From contig NZ_VJYI01000005.1 in the NCBI RefSeq assembly GCF_008065375.1, forward strand, positions 248,001 through 312,000: a stretch of 64,000 nt of DNA, read 5' to 3'. Position numbers and translations under genes: made by a program. The notes beneath the pieces were generated by a model. The model was not told the origin of the DNA, did no database searches, and worked only from the letters and a program-made list of their open reading frames with translations. Positions 17,582 through 25,561 of this stretch are shown one piece after another. How positions within the stretch are numbered: the first letter of the stretch is position 1; every line of letters starts with the position of its first letter. Origin of the DNA: Nonomuraea sp. SYSU D8015. GTDB lineage: Bacteria > Actinomycetota > Actinomycetes > Streptosporangiales > Streptosporangiaceae.

Positions 17582-18937
17582 TTACCAGTCGCCGCCGAAG
17601 TCTCCGCCGCCGAAGTCTCCGCCGCCGCCGAAGTCACCCCAGTCGCCGCCGTCTCCGCCGCCGGCACCGGCGTCAGCGTAGCCCTCGGCGTAGCCGGCGC
17701 CGTAGCCGCCCATGCCCCAGCCGCCGCTCAGCATGCTGCCCATCATGGTGCCGATGAACATGCCGGTCATGATGTCGCCGAAGCCGCCGTAGTAGCCGTA
17801 GGCGTACGGCTGGTAGGCCGGGCCCGCGTCGTAGTAGGGACGGCGTTGGCCGTCGACCATGACCTCGCGCATCTGCGGGTCGAAGCCGCGCTCCACGGCC
17901 TCGGCGTCCATCCGGCAGGCCGGAACGTCGCGGACCGCGCCGCCGGGCGGCGCCCAGCGCACGTCGCGGGCGGACGGGCCGTGCTGCGGGTTGAAGAAGC
18001 AGGGGGCGCGCCGCTCGGGCACCGGCTCGTTGTTGACCTTGGCCTTCACCACGGCCAGCGCGTAGCGGCCGTCCTCGAGGGTCTGGGTGACCTCGCGGAC
18101 CTGGTCGACCCGCTCGATGGTGGCCAGCTGGGTCTTGGCCTTCTCGTACGAGTCGAGCGCCGTCTGCCATTCCTCGATGTGCTTGCCGCCCTCACCGGAG
18201 AGGGTCACGTCCGCGTCGAGCGTGGTGATCTCCTCACCCAGCTTGGTGACGTCCTCGTCCACGGTCTGCTTGACCGCGGCGAGGTCCTTGGCCTCCTGGA
18301 TGGCGCGCTTCTTCTTCTTGTTGCTGGAGTAGAGGAAGTAGCCGCCACCGCCGACCAGCGCCAGGATGCCCAGGCCGACCAGCGCGGCGGTGCCGCCGGC
18401 GCCGGGGTTGGCCTGGCTGCCGGTGTCGAGCGCCGAGCGGGTCTTGCCCGCGACGGCGGAGTCGACGCGGTTGACGAAGTCCTTCATCCCGTCCACGACG
18501 TCGGAGTTGGCGCTGACGGCGCGCTTGGCCAACTCGCCCGCAAGGCCGGACTGGCGGATGGAGCTCGAGGCGGCGAACAGCGTCTGGCCGTCGAGCACGG
18601 CGATGGTCGCGCTGGGGCGGCCCGCGGCGACCAGCGCGGAGTTCAGGGAGCTCATGTATGACGCAATGCTGGAGTTGTCCACCGTGCCGTCGGGAAGCGC
18701 GACGGCGTAGATCTTGCTGTCGGCCCCCTTCAGCGCGTCACTGATCTCACTCTGCTGGTCCGACGTCAGAGGTGAGCCGGACACCACGTAAAGAGGGTTG
18801 TTCTTCCAGTTGGACACCACCGACTGAGCGTCAGGGGGCGCCGCCGCGTTGGCGGCAGGGGACAGCGCAAGAACGACGATTAGACCGGCGATCAGAGCCG
18901 CGATCGCGGCCCCTGCTCGGCGCAGCGAATGGGTCAT
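17582..18937 (-). CDS. Membrane protein with extracytoplasmic domain and Gly-rich tail (TPM-like)
   Basis: 451 residues from the ATG at 18937, preceded by AAGGAGG. A signal peptide (about 1-32) is followed by an extracytoplasmic alpha/beta domain, a transmembrane helix around 182-202 (AALVGLGILALVGGGGYFLY), a KKKK stop-transfer and a coiled region. The tail is rich in Gly, Tyr and Asp, ending in DFGGGDFGGDW. Domain, helix and Gly-rich tail resemble TPM-domain proteins, but the catalytic pattern is unclear. Function unknown. Confidence 0.75.
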   Translation of the reverse strand: MTHSLRRAGAAIAALIAGLIVVLALSPAANAAAPPDAQSVVSNWKNNPLYVVSGSPLTSDQQSEISDALKGADSKIYAVALPDGTVDNSSIASYMSSLNSALVAAGRPSATIAVLDGQTLFAASSSIRQSGLAGELAKRAVSANSDVVDGMKDFVNRVDSAVAGKTRSALDTGSQANPGAGGTAALVGLGILALVGGGGYFLYSSNKKKKRAIQEAKDLAAVKQTVDEDVTKLGEEITTLDADVTLSGEGGKHIEEWQTALDSYEKAKTQLATIERVDQVREVTQTLEDGRYALAVVKAKVNNEPVPERRAPCFFNPQHGPSARDVRWAPPGGAVRDVPACRMDAEAVERGFDPQMREVMVDGQRRPYYDAGPAYQPYAYGYYGGFGDIMTGMFIGTMMGSMLSGGWGMGGYGAGYAEGYADAGAGGGDGGDWGDFGGGGDFGGGDFGGDW

Positions 18938-19106
18938 TGGCAGCAAGCCTCCTTCGCCCATGAGGACGAACGGGCGGTCGGCAAAGTTCCTCACTGCGCA
19001 CGTTACCCGCCAGGAAGCCCGCAGGCGCACACCCTGGACGAAGATCCTGGGGTCATGATTTCCATAACAGGGGTCATTGACGTCAAGTCAACGTCTGGTA
19101 AGGGTG

Positions 19107-20858
19107 TCAGGCGTCCTTGATTTCGCAAATGATCGCCCCTGACGTGACCGTCTGCCCGACGGCCGCCACGAGCCCGGTGATCGTGCCCGACTTGTGAGCG
19201 GTCAGCGGCTGCTCCATCTTCATGGCCTCCAGCACCACCACCGTGTCGCCCTCGTTCACCGTGTCACCGTCCGCGGCCACGACCTTGACGATCGTGCCCT
19301 GCATCGGGCTCACCAGCGAGTCGCCGCCGGCCGAGGCCTTCTTCGCCTTGCCGCCGCCGCGTTTGTGCGGCGCCTTGTTCGCGGCAGGCGTAGCGGCGGA
19401 GGCGCCCAGTCCGGCGGGCAGGACCACCTCCAGGCGTTTGCCCCCCACCTCGACGATCACGGTCTCGCGGGCGGCCGTGGCCTCGTCGGACGCCACGTCT
19501 CCCGCGTACGGCGCGACCGTGTTGTCCCACTCGGTCTCGATCCACCGCGTGTGCACGGAGAACGGCGCCGAGGCGAAGGCCGGGTCGGCGACGACCGCAC
19601 GGTGGAACGGCAGCACGGTCGGCATGCCGGCGATCTCGAACTCCGCCAGTGCCCGCCGCGACCGCTCCAGCGCCTCCTGCCGGGTCCGCCCGGTCACGAT
19701 CAGCTTGGCCACCAGCGAGTCGAACGCCCCGGGCACCGTCATCCCCGCCTCGTAGCCCGCGTCGAGCCGCACCCCCGGCCCGGAGGGCGCGCGCATGACC
19801 GTCAGCGTTCCCGGAGCGGGCAGGAAGTCACGCCCGGCGTCCTCGGCGTTGATCCGGAACTCGATGGAGTGCCCGCGCAGCACCGGGTCGTCGTAGCCCA
19901 GGGGCTCGCCGTCGGCGATCCTGAACATCTCGCGTACGAGGTCGACGCCCGCGACCTCCTCGGTGACCGGGTGCTCGACCTGCAGTCGCGTGTTGACCTC
20001 CAGGAAGGAGATCGTGCCGTCCTGGCCGACGAGGAACTCGCACGTGCCCGCCCCGACGTATCCGGCCTCTTTCAGGATGGCCTTGGAGCTGGAGTAGAGG
20101 ATCTCGACCTGCGCGTGCGTCAGGAACGGGGCCGGCGCCTCCTCGACGAGCTTCTGGTGGCGGCGTTGGAGGGAGCAGTCGCGGGTGCTGACCACGACCA
20201 CGTTGCCGTGCTGGTCGGCCAGGCACTGGGTCTCGACGTGGCGCGGACGGTCGAGGTAGCGCTCGACGAAGCACTCGCCGCGCCCGAACGCCGCGACCGC
20301 CTCGCGCACCGCCGACTCGTACAGTTCGGGGACCTCCTCCAGCCGCCGCGCGACCTTGATGCCGCGCCCGCCGCCGCCGTACGCCGCCTTGATCGCGATC
20401 GGCAGTCCGTGCTCCTCCGCGAACGCCACCACCTCGTCGACCCCCGACACCGGGTCCTTGGTGCCCGCGACCAGCGGCGCGCCGACCTTCTGCGCGATGT
20501 GCCTGGCCTGCACCTTGTCGCCGAGCGCGGCGATGGCGGCCGGCGGCGGGCCGATCCAGATCAGGCCCGCGTCGATGACGGCCTGCGCGAAGGAGGCGTT
20601 CTCGGACAGGAAGCCGTAGCCGGGATGTACGGCGTCGGCGCCGGAGCGGGCGGCCACGTCGAGCAGCTTGGCGATGTCGAGATAAGTCTCGGCGGGGGAC
20701 AGCCCGCCCAGCGCGTACGCCTCGTCGGCCACCCTGGTGTGCAGCGCGTCGAGGTCCTGGTCCGCGTAGACGGCCACGCTGCCGATTCCGGCGTCCTTGC
20801 ACGCCCGGGCAACCCGCACGGCGATCTCGCCGCGGTTGGCGATCAGAACCTTCCGCAC
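19107..20858 (-). CDS. Acetyl/propionyl-CoA carboxylase alpha subunit (biotin carboxylase + BCCP)
   Basis: 583 residues. It carboxylates biotin with ATP and bicarbonate and carries the carboxyl group to a separate carboxyltransferase. Visible features: N-terminal MRKVLIANRGEIAVRVARAC, ATP-grasp glycine loop KAAYGGGGRGIKVA, and the C-terminal biotinyl domain EAMKMEQ with biotin on Lys547. Length and layout match AccA/BccA-type subunits of actinomycetes that feed malonyl- or methylmalonyl-CoA. No beta subunit lies nearby. It is 25 bp behind an SDR gene, probably one transcript. Confidence 0.95.
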   Translation of the reverse strand: MRKVLIANRGEIAVRVARACKDAGIGSVAVYADQDLDALHTRVADEAYALGGLSPAETYLDIAKLLDVAARSGADAVHPGYGFLSENASFAQAVIDAGLIWIGPPPAAIAALGDKVQARHIAQKVGAPLVAGTKDPVSGVDEVVAFAEEHGLPIAIKAAYGGGGRGIKVARRLEEVPELYESAVREAVAAFGRGECFVERYLDRPRHVETQCLADQHGNVVVVSTRDCSLQRRHQKLVEEAPAPFLTHAQVEILYSSSKAILKEAGYVGAGTCEFLVGQDGTISFLEVNTRLQVEHPVTEEVAGVDLVREMFRIADGEPLGYDDPVLRGHSIEFRINAEDAGRDFLPAPGTLTVMRAPSGPGVRLDAGYEAGMTVPGAFDSLVAKLIVTGRTRQEALERSRRALAEFEIAGMPTVLPFHRAVVADPAFASAPFSVHTRWIETEWDNTVAPYAGDVASDEATAARETVIVEVGGKRLEVVLPAGLGASAATPAANKAPHKRGGGKAKKASAGGDSLVSPMQGTIVKVVAADGDTVNEGDTVVVLEAMKMEQPLTAHKSGTITGLVAAVGQTVTSGAIICEIKDA

Positions 20859-20883
20859 CGACGTTCGTCCTTCCTCGAAGAGT

Positions 20884-21603
20884 TCAGCGGCCCAGGTACG
20901 CGCCGCCGTTCACGTGGAGCACCTGCCCGGTGACGTGCCCGGCTCCCGCGGAAGCCAGGAACAGAACGGTATCCGCCACGTCAGCTGGAGTGCCAGGCCG
21001 GCCGTTGCGGGTGTTTTCGACGCGGGCCCTGATGCCCTCCTGCGTGAGGCGGCCGCGGAAGAACTCGGTGTCCAGCACCAGGCCGGGGGCGACGACGTTC
21101 GCCGTGATGCCCCGGGGGCCCAGCTCGGCGGCCACGTCGGCGGTCCAGGACTCGATGGCGGCCTTGGCGGCGCCGTACGAGCCGGAGCCCGTCCCCCGGG
21201 CGGCGATCGAGCCGATCGAGATGATCCGGCCGCCCTCGGTCATGCGCGGCGCCAGCGCGGTCGTCATGAGCACGGCGGACATGAGGTTGGCGTTGAGGTT
21301 GGCCCACCAGGCCTCGGCCACGTCCATCAGGTCGTGCGACTGCTTGCGGTCGAGGTTGGTGTTGCCGCCGGCGTTGTTGACCAGCACGTCAACCCGTGCG
21401 GGCAGGCTGTCGAGCGCCTCCTTGACGGCGACCGGGCTGGCGGCGTTGAAGGCCGCGTACGCCGCCCCGAGGCGGTCGGCGGCCTCCTTGAGCACCTGCT
21501 CGCGGCGGCCGGTGATCGTGACGTGGTCGCCCAGTGAGGCGAACGCCGCCGCGACGGCGTATCCGATCCCGGTGCCGCCGCCGGTCACCACAACCTCGCG
21601 CAT
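20884..21603 (-). CDS. SDR-family oxidoreductase
   Basis: 239 residues from the ATG at 21603. Rossmann motif TGGGTGIG near residue 7, NNAGG near 80, catalytic Ser in SIGSIA and Tyr-x3-Lys in SYGAAKAA. The C-terminal GQVLHVNGGAYLGR is typical of FabG-like enzymes. It probably reduces a 3-oxoacyl or related substrate; cotranscription with the carboxylase suggests acyl-CoA metabolism. Confidence 0.92.
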   Translation of the reverse strand: MREVVVTGGGTGIGYAVAAAFASLGDHVTITGRREQVLKEAADRLGAAYAAFNAASPVAVKEALDSLPARVDVLVNNAGGNTNLDRKQSHDLMDVAEAWWANLNANLMSAVLMTTALAPRMTEGGRIISIGSIAARGTGSGSYGAAKAAIESWTADVAAELGPRGITANVVAPGLVLDTEFFRGRLTQEGIRARVENTRNGRPGTPADVADTVLFLASAGAGHVTGQVLHVNGGAYLGR

Positions 21604-21730
21604 GACGGGACCACTCCCGTGAGAATCCGAATGTTCCTCTGGAAGACCATAGCCGCTCGGCATAACCCGGACGACGGCAGGTGGCCCCCGCTTATGGTGA
21701 TGGCGCTTTCACCCGGTCCAGGAGGTATGC

Positions 21731-22003
21731 ATGAGCCACAGTATGCTCGGTGGCGACCCCGCCGAGATGCAGCAGATGGCCACCCAGTTCACGCAGCAGT
21801 CGGAGGCGGTCCGCACCACCATGACCGCGCTCGACCGCGAGGCCGCCAAGGTCGGCACGGCGTGGACGGGGCCTGGCGCCCAGCGTTTCCAGCAGGCCTG
21901 GCAGAACTACCGCACGGCCTTCCAGCGGATGACCGAGGAGCTCCAGGAGGCCTCGCGGGTCATCGGCACCTACCGGCAGAACATCGAGTCCGCCACGCAA
22001 TGA
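21731..22003 (+). CDS. WXG100-family T7SS substrate
   Basis: 90 residues, ATG after AGGAGG. A classic helix-turn-helix with Trp-Thr-Gly at the turn (GTAWTGPGAQRFQQAW). Predicted export partner or substrate of the type VII machinery, likely as a dimer. It is followed by a terminator, so it is a single-gene transcript at the left edge of the T7SS locus. Confidence 0.92.
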   Translation: MSHSMLGGDPAEMQQMATQFTQQSEAVRTTMTALDREAAKVGTAWTGPGAQRFQQAWQNYRTAFQRMTEELQEASRVIGTYRQNIESATQ

Positions 22004-22015
22004 TCGGCGGAACGG

Positions 22016-22043
22016 AGCCCCGGCATGCCGCTGGGGCTTCTTT
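22016..22043 (+). terminator. Rho-independent terminator after WXG100 gene
   Basis: AGCCCC paired with GGGGCT around a GGCATGCC-like core, followed by TCTTT. It is 13 bases after the WXG100 stop. Confidence 0.75.
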
Positions 22044-22162
22044 CCGTTGCATCTGCGGGGCCGTCGCCGCCCCGTCCCGGCTCTCGCGCGACACCAACGG
22101 GAACGAACAGTTGGGTTAACTGTCAGAGCGCGCGACCGAAACCCCTGATGCGTATGGGGCTT

Positions 22163-22174
22163 ATTTGGTTAAAT
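22163..22174 (+). promoter_or_regulatory. Shared element upstream of pseudokinase A
   Basis: ATTTGGTTAAAT ends 37 bases before the chosen ATG at 22212. The same element (11 of 12 bases) sits at exactly the same distance before the second pseudokinase gene. It may be a common -10/regulator site. Confidence 0.5.
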
Positions 22175-22211
22175 GTCCTCCGATCATGACGTGATGCCGG
22201 GAAGGACGGTC

Positions 22212-24320
22212 ATGGCGGAAAGGGACTCCTCCCAGCCCGAACGAATCGGCGGCCACGAGATCGTGGACCGCCTGGGCGAGGGGCCTCGTGGCATTGTCCA
22301 CTTGGGCCGGGAGTCCGAAGACGCGCCCCTGGTGGCCGTCAAGACGCTGAACGTCGACCCCGCCGCCGACCCGGGCTTCGTGGCGAGACTCAAGAGCGTC
22401 ACGCGGATATCCAGCTCGTACGTGGCCCGCACACTCGACGCCGGCACCGATAACGGCTCCGTGTACGTGATCAGGGAGTACGTCCAGGGCCGCTCGTTGG
22501 CCGAGACCGTCGAGGCGGACGGACCCCTGACCGGGGACGCGCTGGAGCGGGTCGCGGTGGGCATGCTCACCGCGCTGACCGCCGTTCACCTGGCCGGGTT
22601 CGCGCACCGCGGTCTCACGCCCTCGAATGTGATCCTCACGGGCGAAGGGCCCCGCGTCACCGACATCGAGCTGGGCGACCCGGTCGGCGAGATCGGCTAC
22701 CGGGCGCCTGAGCAGCTCAACGGGCTGCAGTACGGCCCGTACGCCGACGTCTTCTCCTGGGCCGCGACCGTCGTGTTCGCCGCCACCGGGGCCGCGCCGT
22801 TCGGGCACGACGCCCAGAGCGTGCTGAACGGACAGCCCGAAGTCGGCGTCCTCCCCGAGCCGTTGCGGCAGGTGGTGCTCGCCGCGCTCGCTAAGGACGT
22901 GGCGGGGAGGCCGACGACCTCTATGGCGCTGTTGCGGCTGCTGGGCGACCGCAACGCGCCGATCCCCGCGCCGCCGATCGAGGGCGTCCCGACGCCTCAG
23001 ATGCCGGCGCCGCCACCTTTTGTAGCGCCCCAAGAACCGATGACGCCGGGTCCCATGCAGGCCGGCCCGGTGGGTCCGGATCCAGGTGCGGCCGGTCCGG
23101 CTCCGGCCGGTCCAGGTGCGGCCGGTCCGGCTCCGGCCGGTCCGGGTGCGGTCGGTCCGGGTGTGGTGGGGTCGCCTCCGGTGGAGCCCGGGTTCGCGCC
23201 CCAGACCTGGGGACCTCCGCCCGGTACCGGTCGGCAGGAAATGCCCCAGGCCGCGCCGCCCCCCGCCGCGCCAGGGCAGGGCGGCGGTCAGGAAAGCAAG
23301 CGGTTCCCCGTCGCGCTCCTGGCGGGTGTGACCGCCCTCGCCCTCTTGTCAGGCCTCGCCCTATGGGGCGCGAGCCGGTATTCCGACAACGTCACGTTCT
23401 CTCCGATCGCCGCGGCCGCCACGGAGTCCGCGGGGAGGGATGCCCTCTCCTCGCAGGAGCAGGGAGTCGTGTCAAGTGTGCCCGCGCAGCCGCAGGGAGA
23501 GGTGACGGCGCCGTGGGTCACCACGCCGAGCCCCGACGACAGCGGCGTGGGGCCGATGCTGCTGCCGACCGACACCCCCGCGGAGACGGGTGATCTCCCT
23601 ACGATCACCACGGTGCCCACGCCGGCGCCGATCCCGACGCAGCCGGTGCCGGTGCCCACCGTCACCGTCCAACCGACACAGACGGCCCAGCCGACGCCGA
23701 CCAAGACGCCCAAGACGCCCAAGACGCCCAAGCGGACCAAGAAGGCCCGTCCGACAGCCACGGTGACCAGAACGGTGAGGCCCACGCCGACCCGTACCGC
23801 ACCCACCGAGCGGCCTGAGCCGACGCCCACGAGGACCACTCAGCGGCCGGCGCCGACCAAGACGGCCAGTCCGACGCCGACCAGGACCACTAAGCCGACG
23901 CCGACCAGGACGACCAAGCCGACGCCCACCAAGACCACCAAGCCGACGCCCACCAGAACGCCGACGAAAGCTCCGACGACGAAGCCCCCCCAGAAGAACC
24001 CCTACACCGCGACCCAGGTGTGCGGCAGCGGCTTCGTCATCCAGCGGAGCACCCCCTTCAACGGCGGCACCACATACCAGCTCTGGAACAACAGCACGGG
24101 CCAGAACTGCGTGGTCACCCTCAAGTCGGGCCCGGACGTCGGCAAGTCGACTCCGGTCAGCGCGACGCTGGAGGTGCAGGGCGGCGGCAGCCAGACCGAC
24201 TCCGGCAACTATGAGTACTACGCCGGCCCCGTCAAGCTGCCCGCCAGGGGCAAGTGCGTCCGCTACTCCGGCAGCGCGGGTGCCGGGAGGACCAGTGTGG
24301 GGTGGGCAAACTGCGGCTAG
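22212..24320 (+). CDS. Receptor-like Ser/Thr pseudokinase A with SapA-like ectodomain
   Basis: 702 residues; the ATG at 22212 follows GGGAAGG, better than upstream ATGs. Kinase-like domain about 10-260: glycine loop GEGPRGIVHLG and VAVK lysine kept, but HRDLKPxN reads HRGLTPSN and DFG reads DIE, so the catalytic Asp and Lys are gone. A Pro-rich region, one transmembrane helix near 360-385 and a long PT/K-rich stalk follow. The last roughly 100 residues resemble Streptomyces spore-associated protein A: CGSGF, NNSTGQNCVVTLK, DSGNYEYYAGPVKLPARGKC, WANCG. Probably a signal receptor or scaffold of the T7SS. The end overlaps the mycosin gene. Confidence 0.85.
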   Translation: MAERDSSQPERIGGHEIVDRLGEGPRGIVHLGRESEDAPLVAVKTLNVDPAADPGFVARLKSVTRISSSYVARTLDAGTDNGSVYVIREYVQGRSLAETVEADGPLTGDALERVAVGMLTALTAVHLAGFAHRGLTPSNVILTGEGPRVTDIELGDPVGEIGYRAPEQLNGLQYGPYADVFSWAATVVFAATGAAPFGHDAQSVLNGQPEVGVLPEPLRQVVLAALAKDVAGRPTTSMALLRLLGDRNAPIPAPPIEGVPTPQMPAPPPFVAPQEPMTPGPMQAGPVGPDPGAAGPAPAGPGAAGPAPAGPGAVGPGVVGSPPVEPGFAPQTWGPPPGTGRQEMPQAAPPPAAPGQGGGQESKRFPVALLAGVTALALLSGLALWGASRYSDNVTFSPIAAAATESAGRDALSSQEQGVVSSVPAQPQGEVTAPWVTTPSPDDSGVGPMLLPTDTPAETGDLPTITTVPTPAPIPTQPVPVPTVTVQPTQTAQPTPTKTPKTPKTPKRTKKARPTATVTRTVRPTPTRTAPTERPEPTPTRTTQRPAPTKTASPTPTRTTKPTPTRTTKPTPTKTTKPTPTRTPTKAPTTKPPQKNPYTATQVCGSGFVIQRSTPFNGGTTYQLWNNSTGQNCVVTLKSGPDVGKSTPVSATLEVQGGGSQTDSGNYEYYAGPVKLPARGKCVRYSGSAGAGRTSVGWANCG

Positions 24321-25453
24321 GGATTCTCATTGCCGGCCTGCTCGCCATGAGCGTCGTCGCGGCTCCTGCTCAGGCCGCCCCTGAGGACTGCAATCCGAAG
24401 AAGGGCACGCTGAAGCTGCCCGCCAGCGAGCCGTGGGCGCAGAAACGGCTCGACATCAAGAACGCCTGGCGGCTGACCAGGGGCGCGGGTGTGACCGTCG
24501 CGGTCGTCGACAGCGGCGCCGACTACCACCCGCAGGTCCAGATCTCCAAGATCATCGATGAGACGCACACCGGCCACCGCGACTGCGTGGGTCACGGTAC
24601 GGCGGTCTCGGGCATCATCGGCGCCCGCTACGTGGCCGGCGTGCCGTTCCACGGCGTCGCGCCCGATGCCAAGATCGTGATGGTCAAGCAGAGCAACAAG
24701 ACCGAGGGCGACATCACCAAGCTGATCAGCGCCATCGACGACGCGGTCGCGGCGAAGCCCGAGGTGATCAACGTCTCGGTGCGTGCCTCCGATCACCCCC
24801 AGTTGCGGGCCGCCATCCAGCGGGCGCTGGACCAGGACATCGTCGTCGTGGCCGCCGCCGGGAACGTCACCGGCCCCGACGACCAGGACGTGCCGGCCTA
24901 TCCCGCGGCGTACGAGGGGGTGCTGGCGGTGGGCTCCGCCACACCCGACGGCCGCCGCGCCGACTCCTCCAACGCCGCCACCCCGGTCGGCGTGCTCGGC
25001 CCCGGCACGGACATCACCGCTCCCTGGCCCGGCCGAAGCTACATGCGCGGCCTGCAAGGCACCAGCTTCGCCGCGCCGTACGTGGCCGGCACCGCCGCCT
25101 TGGTGCGGGCCCGCTTCCCCCAGCTCACCCAGGAACAGGTGCGCCGGCGCATCATCGCCACCGCCGACGGCACGGCGGGCGCGGGCACCGGCGCGGGCAT
25201 GGTCAACCCGCTGCTCGCGATCACGGCCGTGCTGCCGTACGAACGCGGTGACGCGCCCGTGGTCGCCGAGCCGCTCCCTTCCGCGCTCCCCGCCGACGCC
25301 ATCGCCAAGGTCCCGCCGCGGGACGAGACCGCCATCGGCATCGCCATGGCGGTGGGGGCCGGCGTGCTGGTGGCGATCATGGTGGCGGGCGGACTCGCCC
25401 TGCTCATTCCCCTGGGGCGGCGGAGGGGCTGGCGCCCCGGACGGGCGTCCTGA
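24302..25453 (+). CDS. mycP: Mycosin, type VII secretion serine protease
   Basis: 383 residues from GTG 24302 (GGGAGG 11 bases upstream), overlapping the pseudokinase gene by 19 bases. Signal peptide 1-24, subtilisin triad Asp70 (VVDSGAD), His98 (GHGTAVSG) and Ser255 (GTSFAAP), and a C-terminal transmembrane helix near 350-375 followed by an Arg-rich tail. This is the membrane-anchored protease that caps and stabilises ESX secretion complexes. Its place between two pseudokinase genes is unusual. Confidence 0.93.
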   Translation: MGKLRLGILIAGLLAMSVVAAPAQAAPEDCNPKKGTLKLPASEPWAQKRLDIKNAWRLTRGAGVTVAVVDSGADYHPQVQISKIIDETHTGHRDCVGHGTAVSGIIGARYVAGVPFHGVAPDAKIVMVKQSNKTEGDITKLISAIDDAVAAKPEVINVSVRASDHPQLRAAIQRALDQDIVVVAAAGNVTGPDDQDVPAYPAAYEGVLAVGSATPDGRRADSSNAATPVGVLGPGTDITAPWPGRSYMRGLQGTSFAAPYVAGTAALVRARFPQLTQEQVRRRIIATADGTAGAGTGAGMVNPLLAITAVLPYERGDAPVVAEPLPSALPADAIAKVPPRDETAIGIAMAVGAGVLVAIMVAGGLALLIPLGRRRGWRPGRAS

Positions 25454-25512
25454 ACGTGTACCACCGATGAATTGTCAATTCGCCTGTGAAACAGGTGATA
25501 CAAAAGTGGCGG

Positions 25513-25524
25513 ATTTGGTTGAAT
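25513..25524 (+). promoter_or_regulatory. Shared element upstream of pseudokinase B
   Basis: ATTTGGTTGAAT, the counterpart of the element at 22163-22174, again 37 bases before the ATG at 25562. It lies in the 108-base gap after mycP. Confidence 0.5.
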
Positions 25525-25561
25525 ATCCCTTCGAGATCGTGCTTTGACTGAAGGGATAGAG

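Noticed and set aside
19077..19086. TTGACGTCAA palindrome as an operator
   Set aside because: A perfect but short palindrome between the Gly-rich membrane protein gene and the carboxylase gene; no regulator or second copy supports it.
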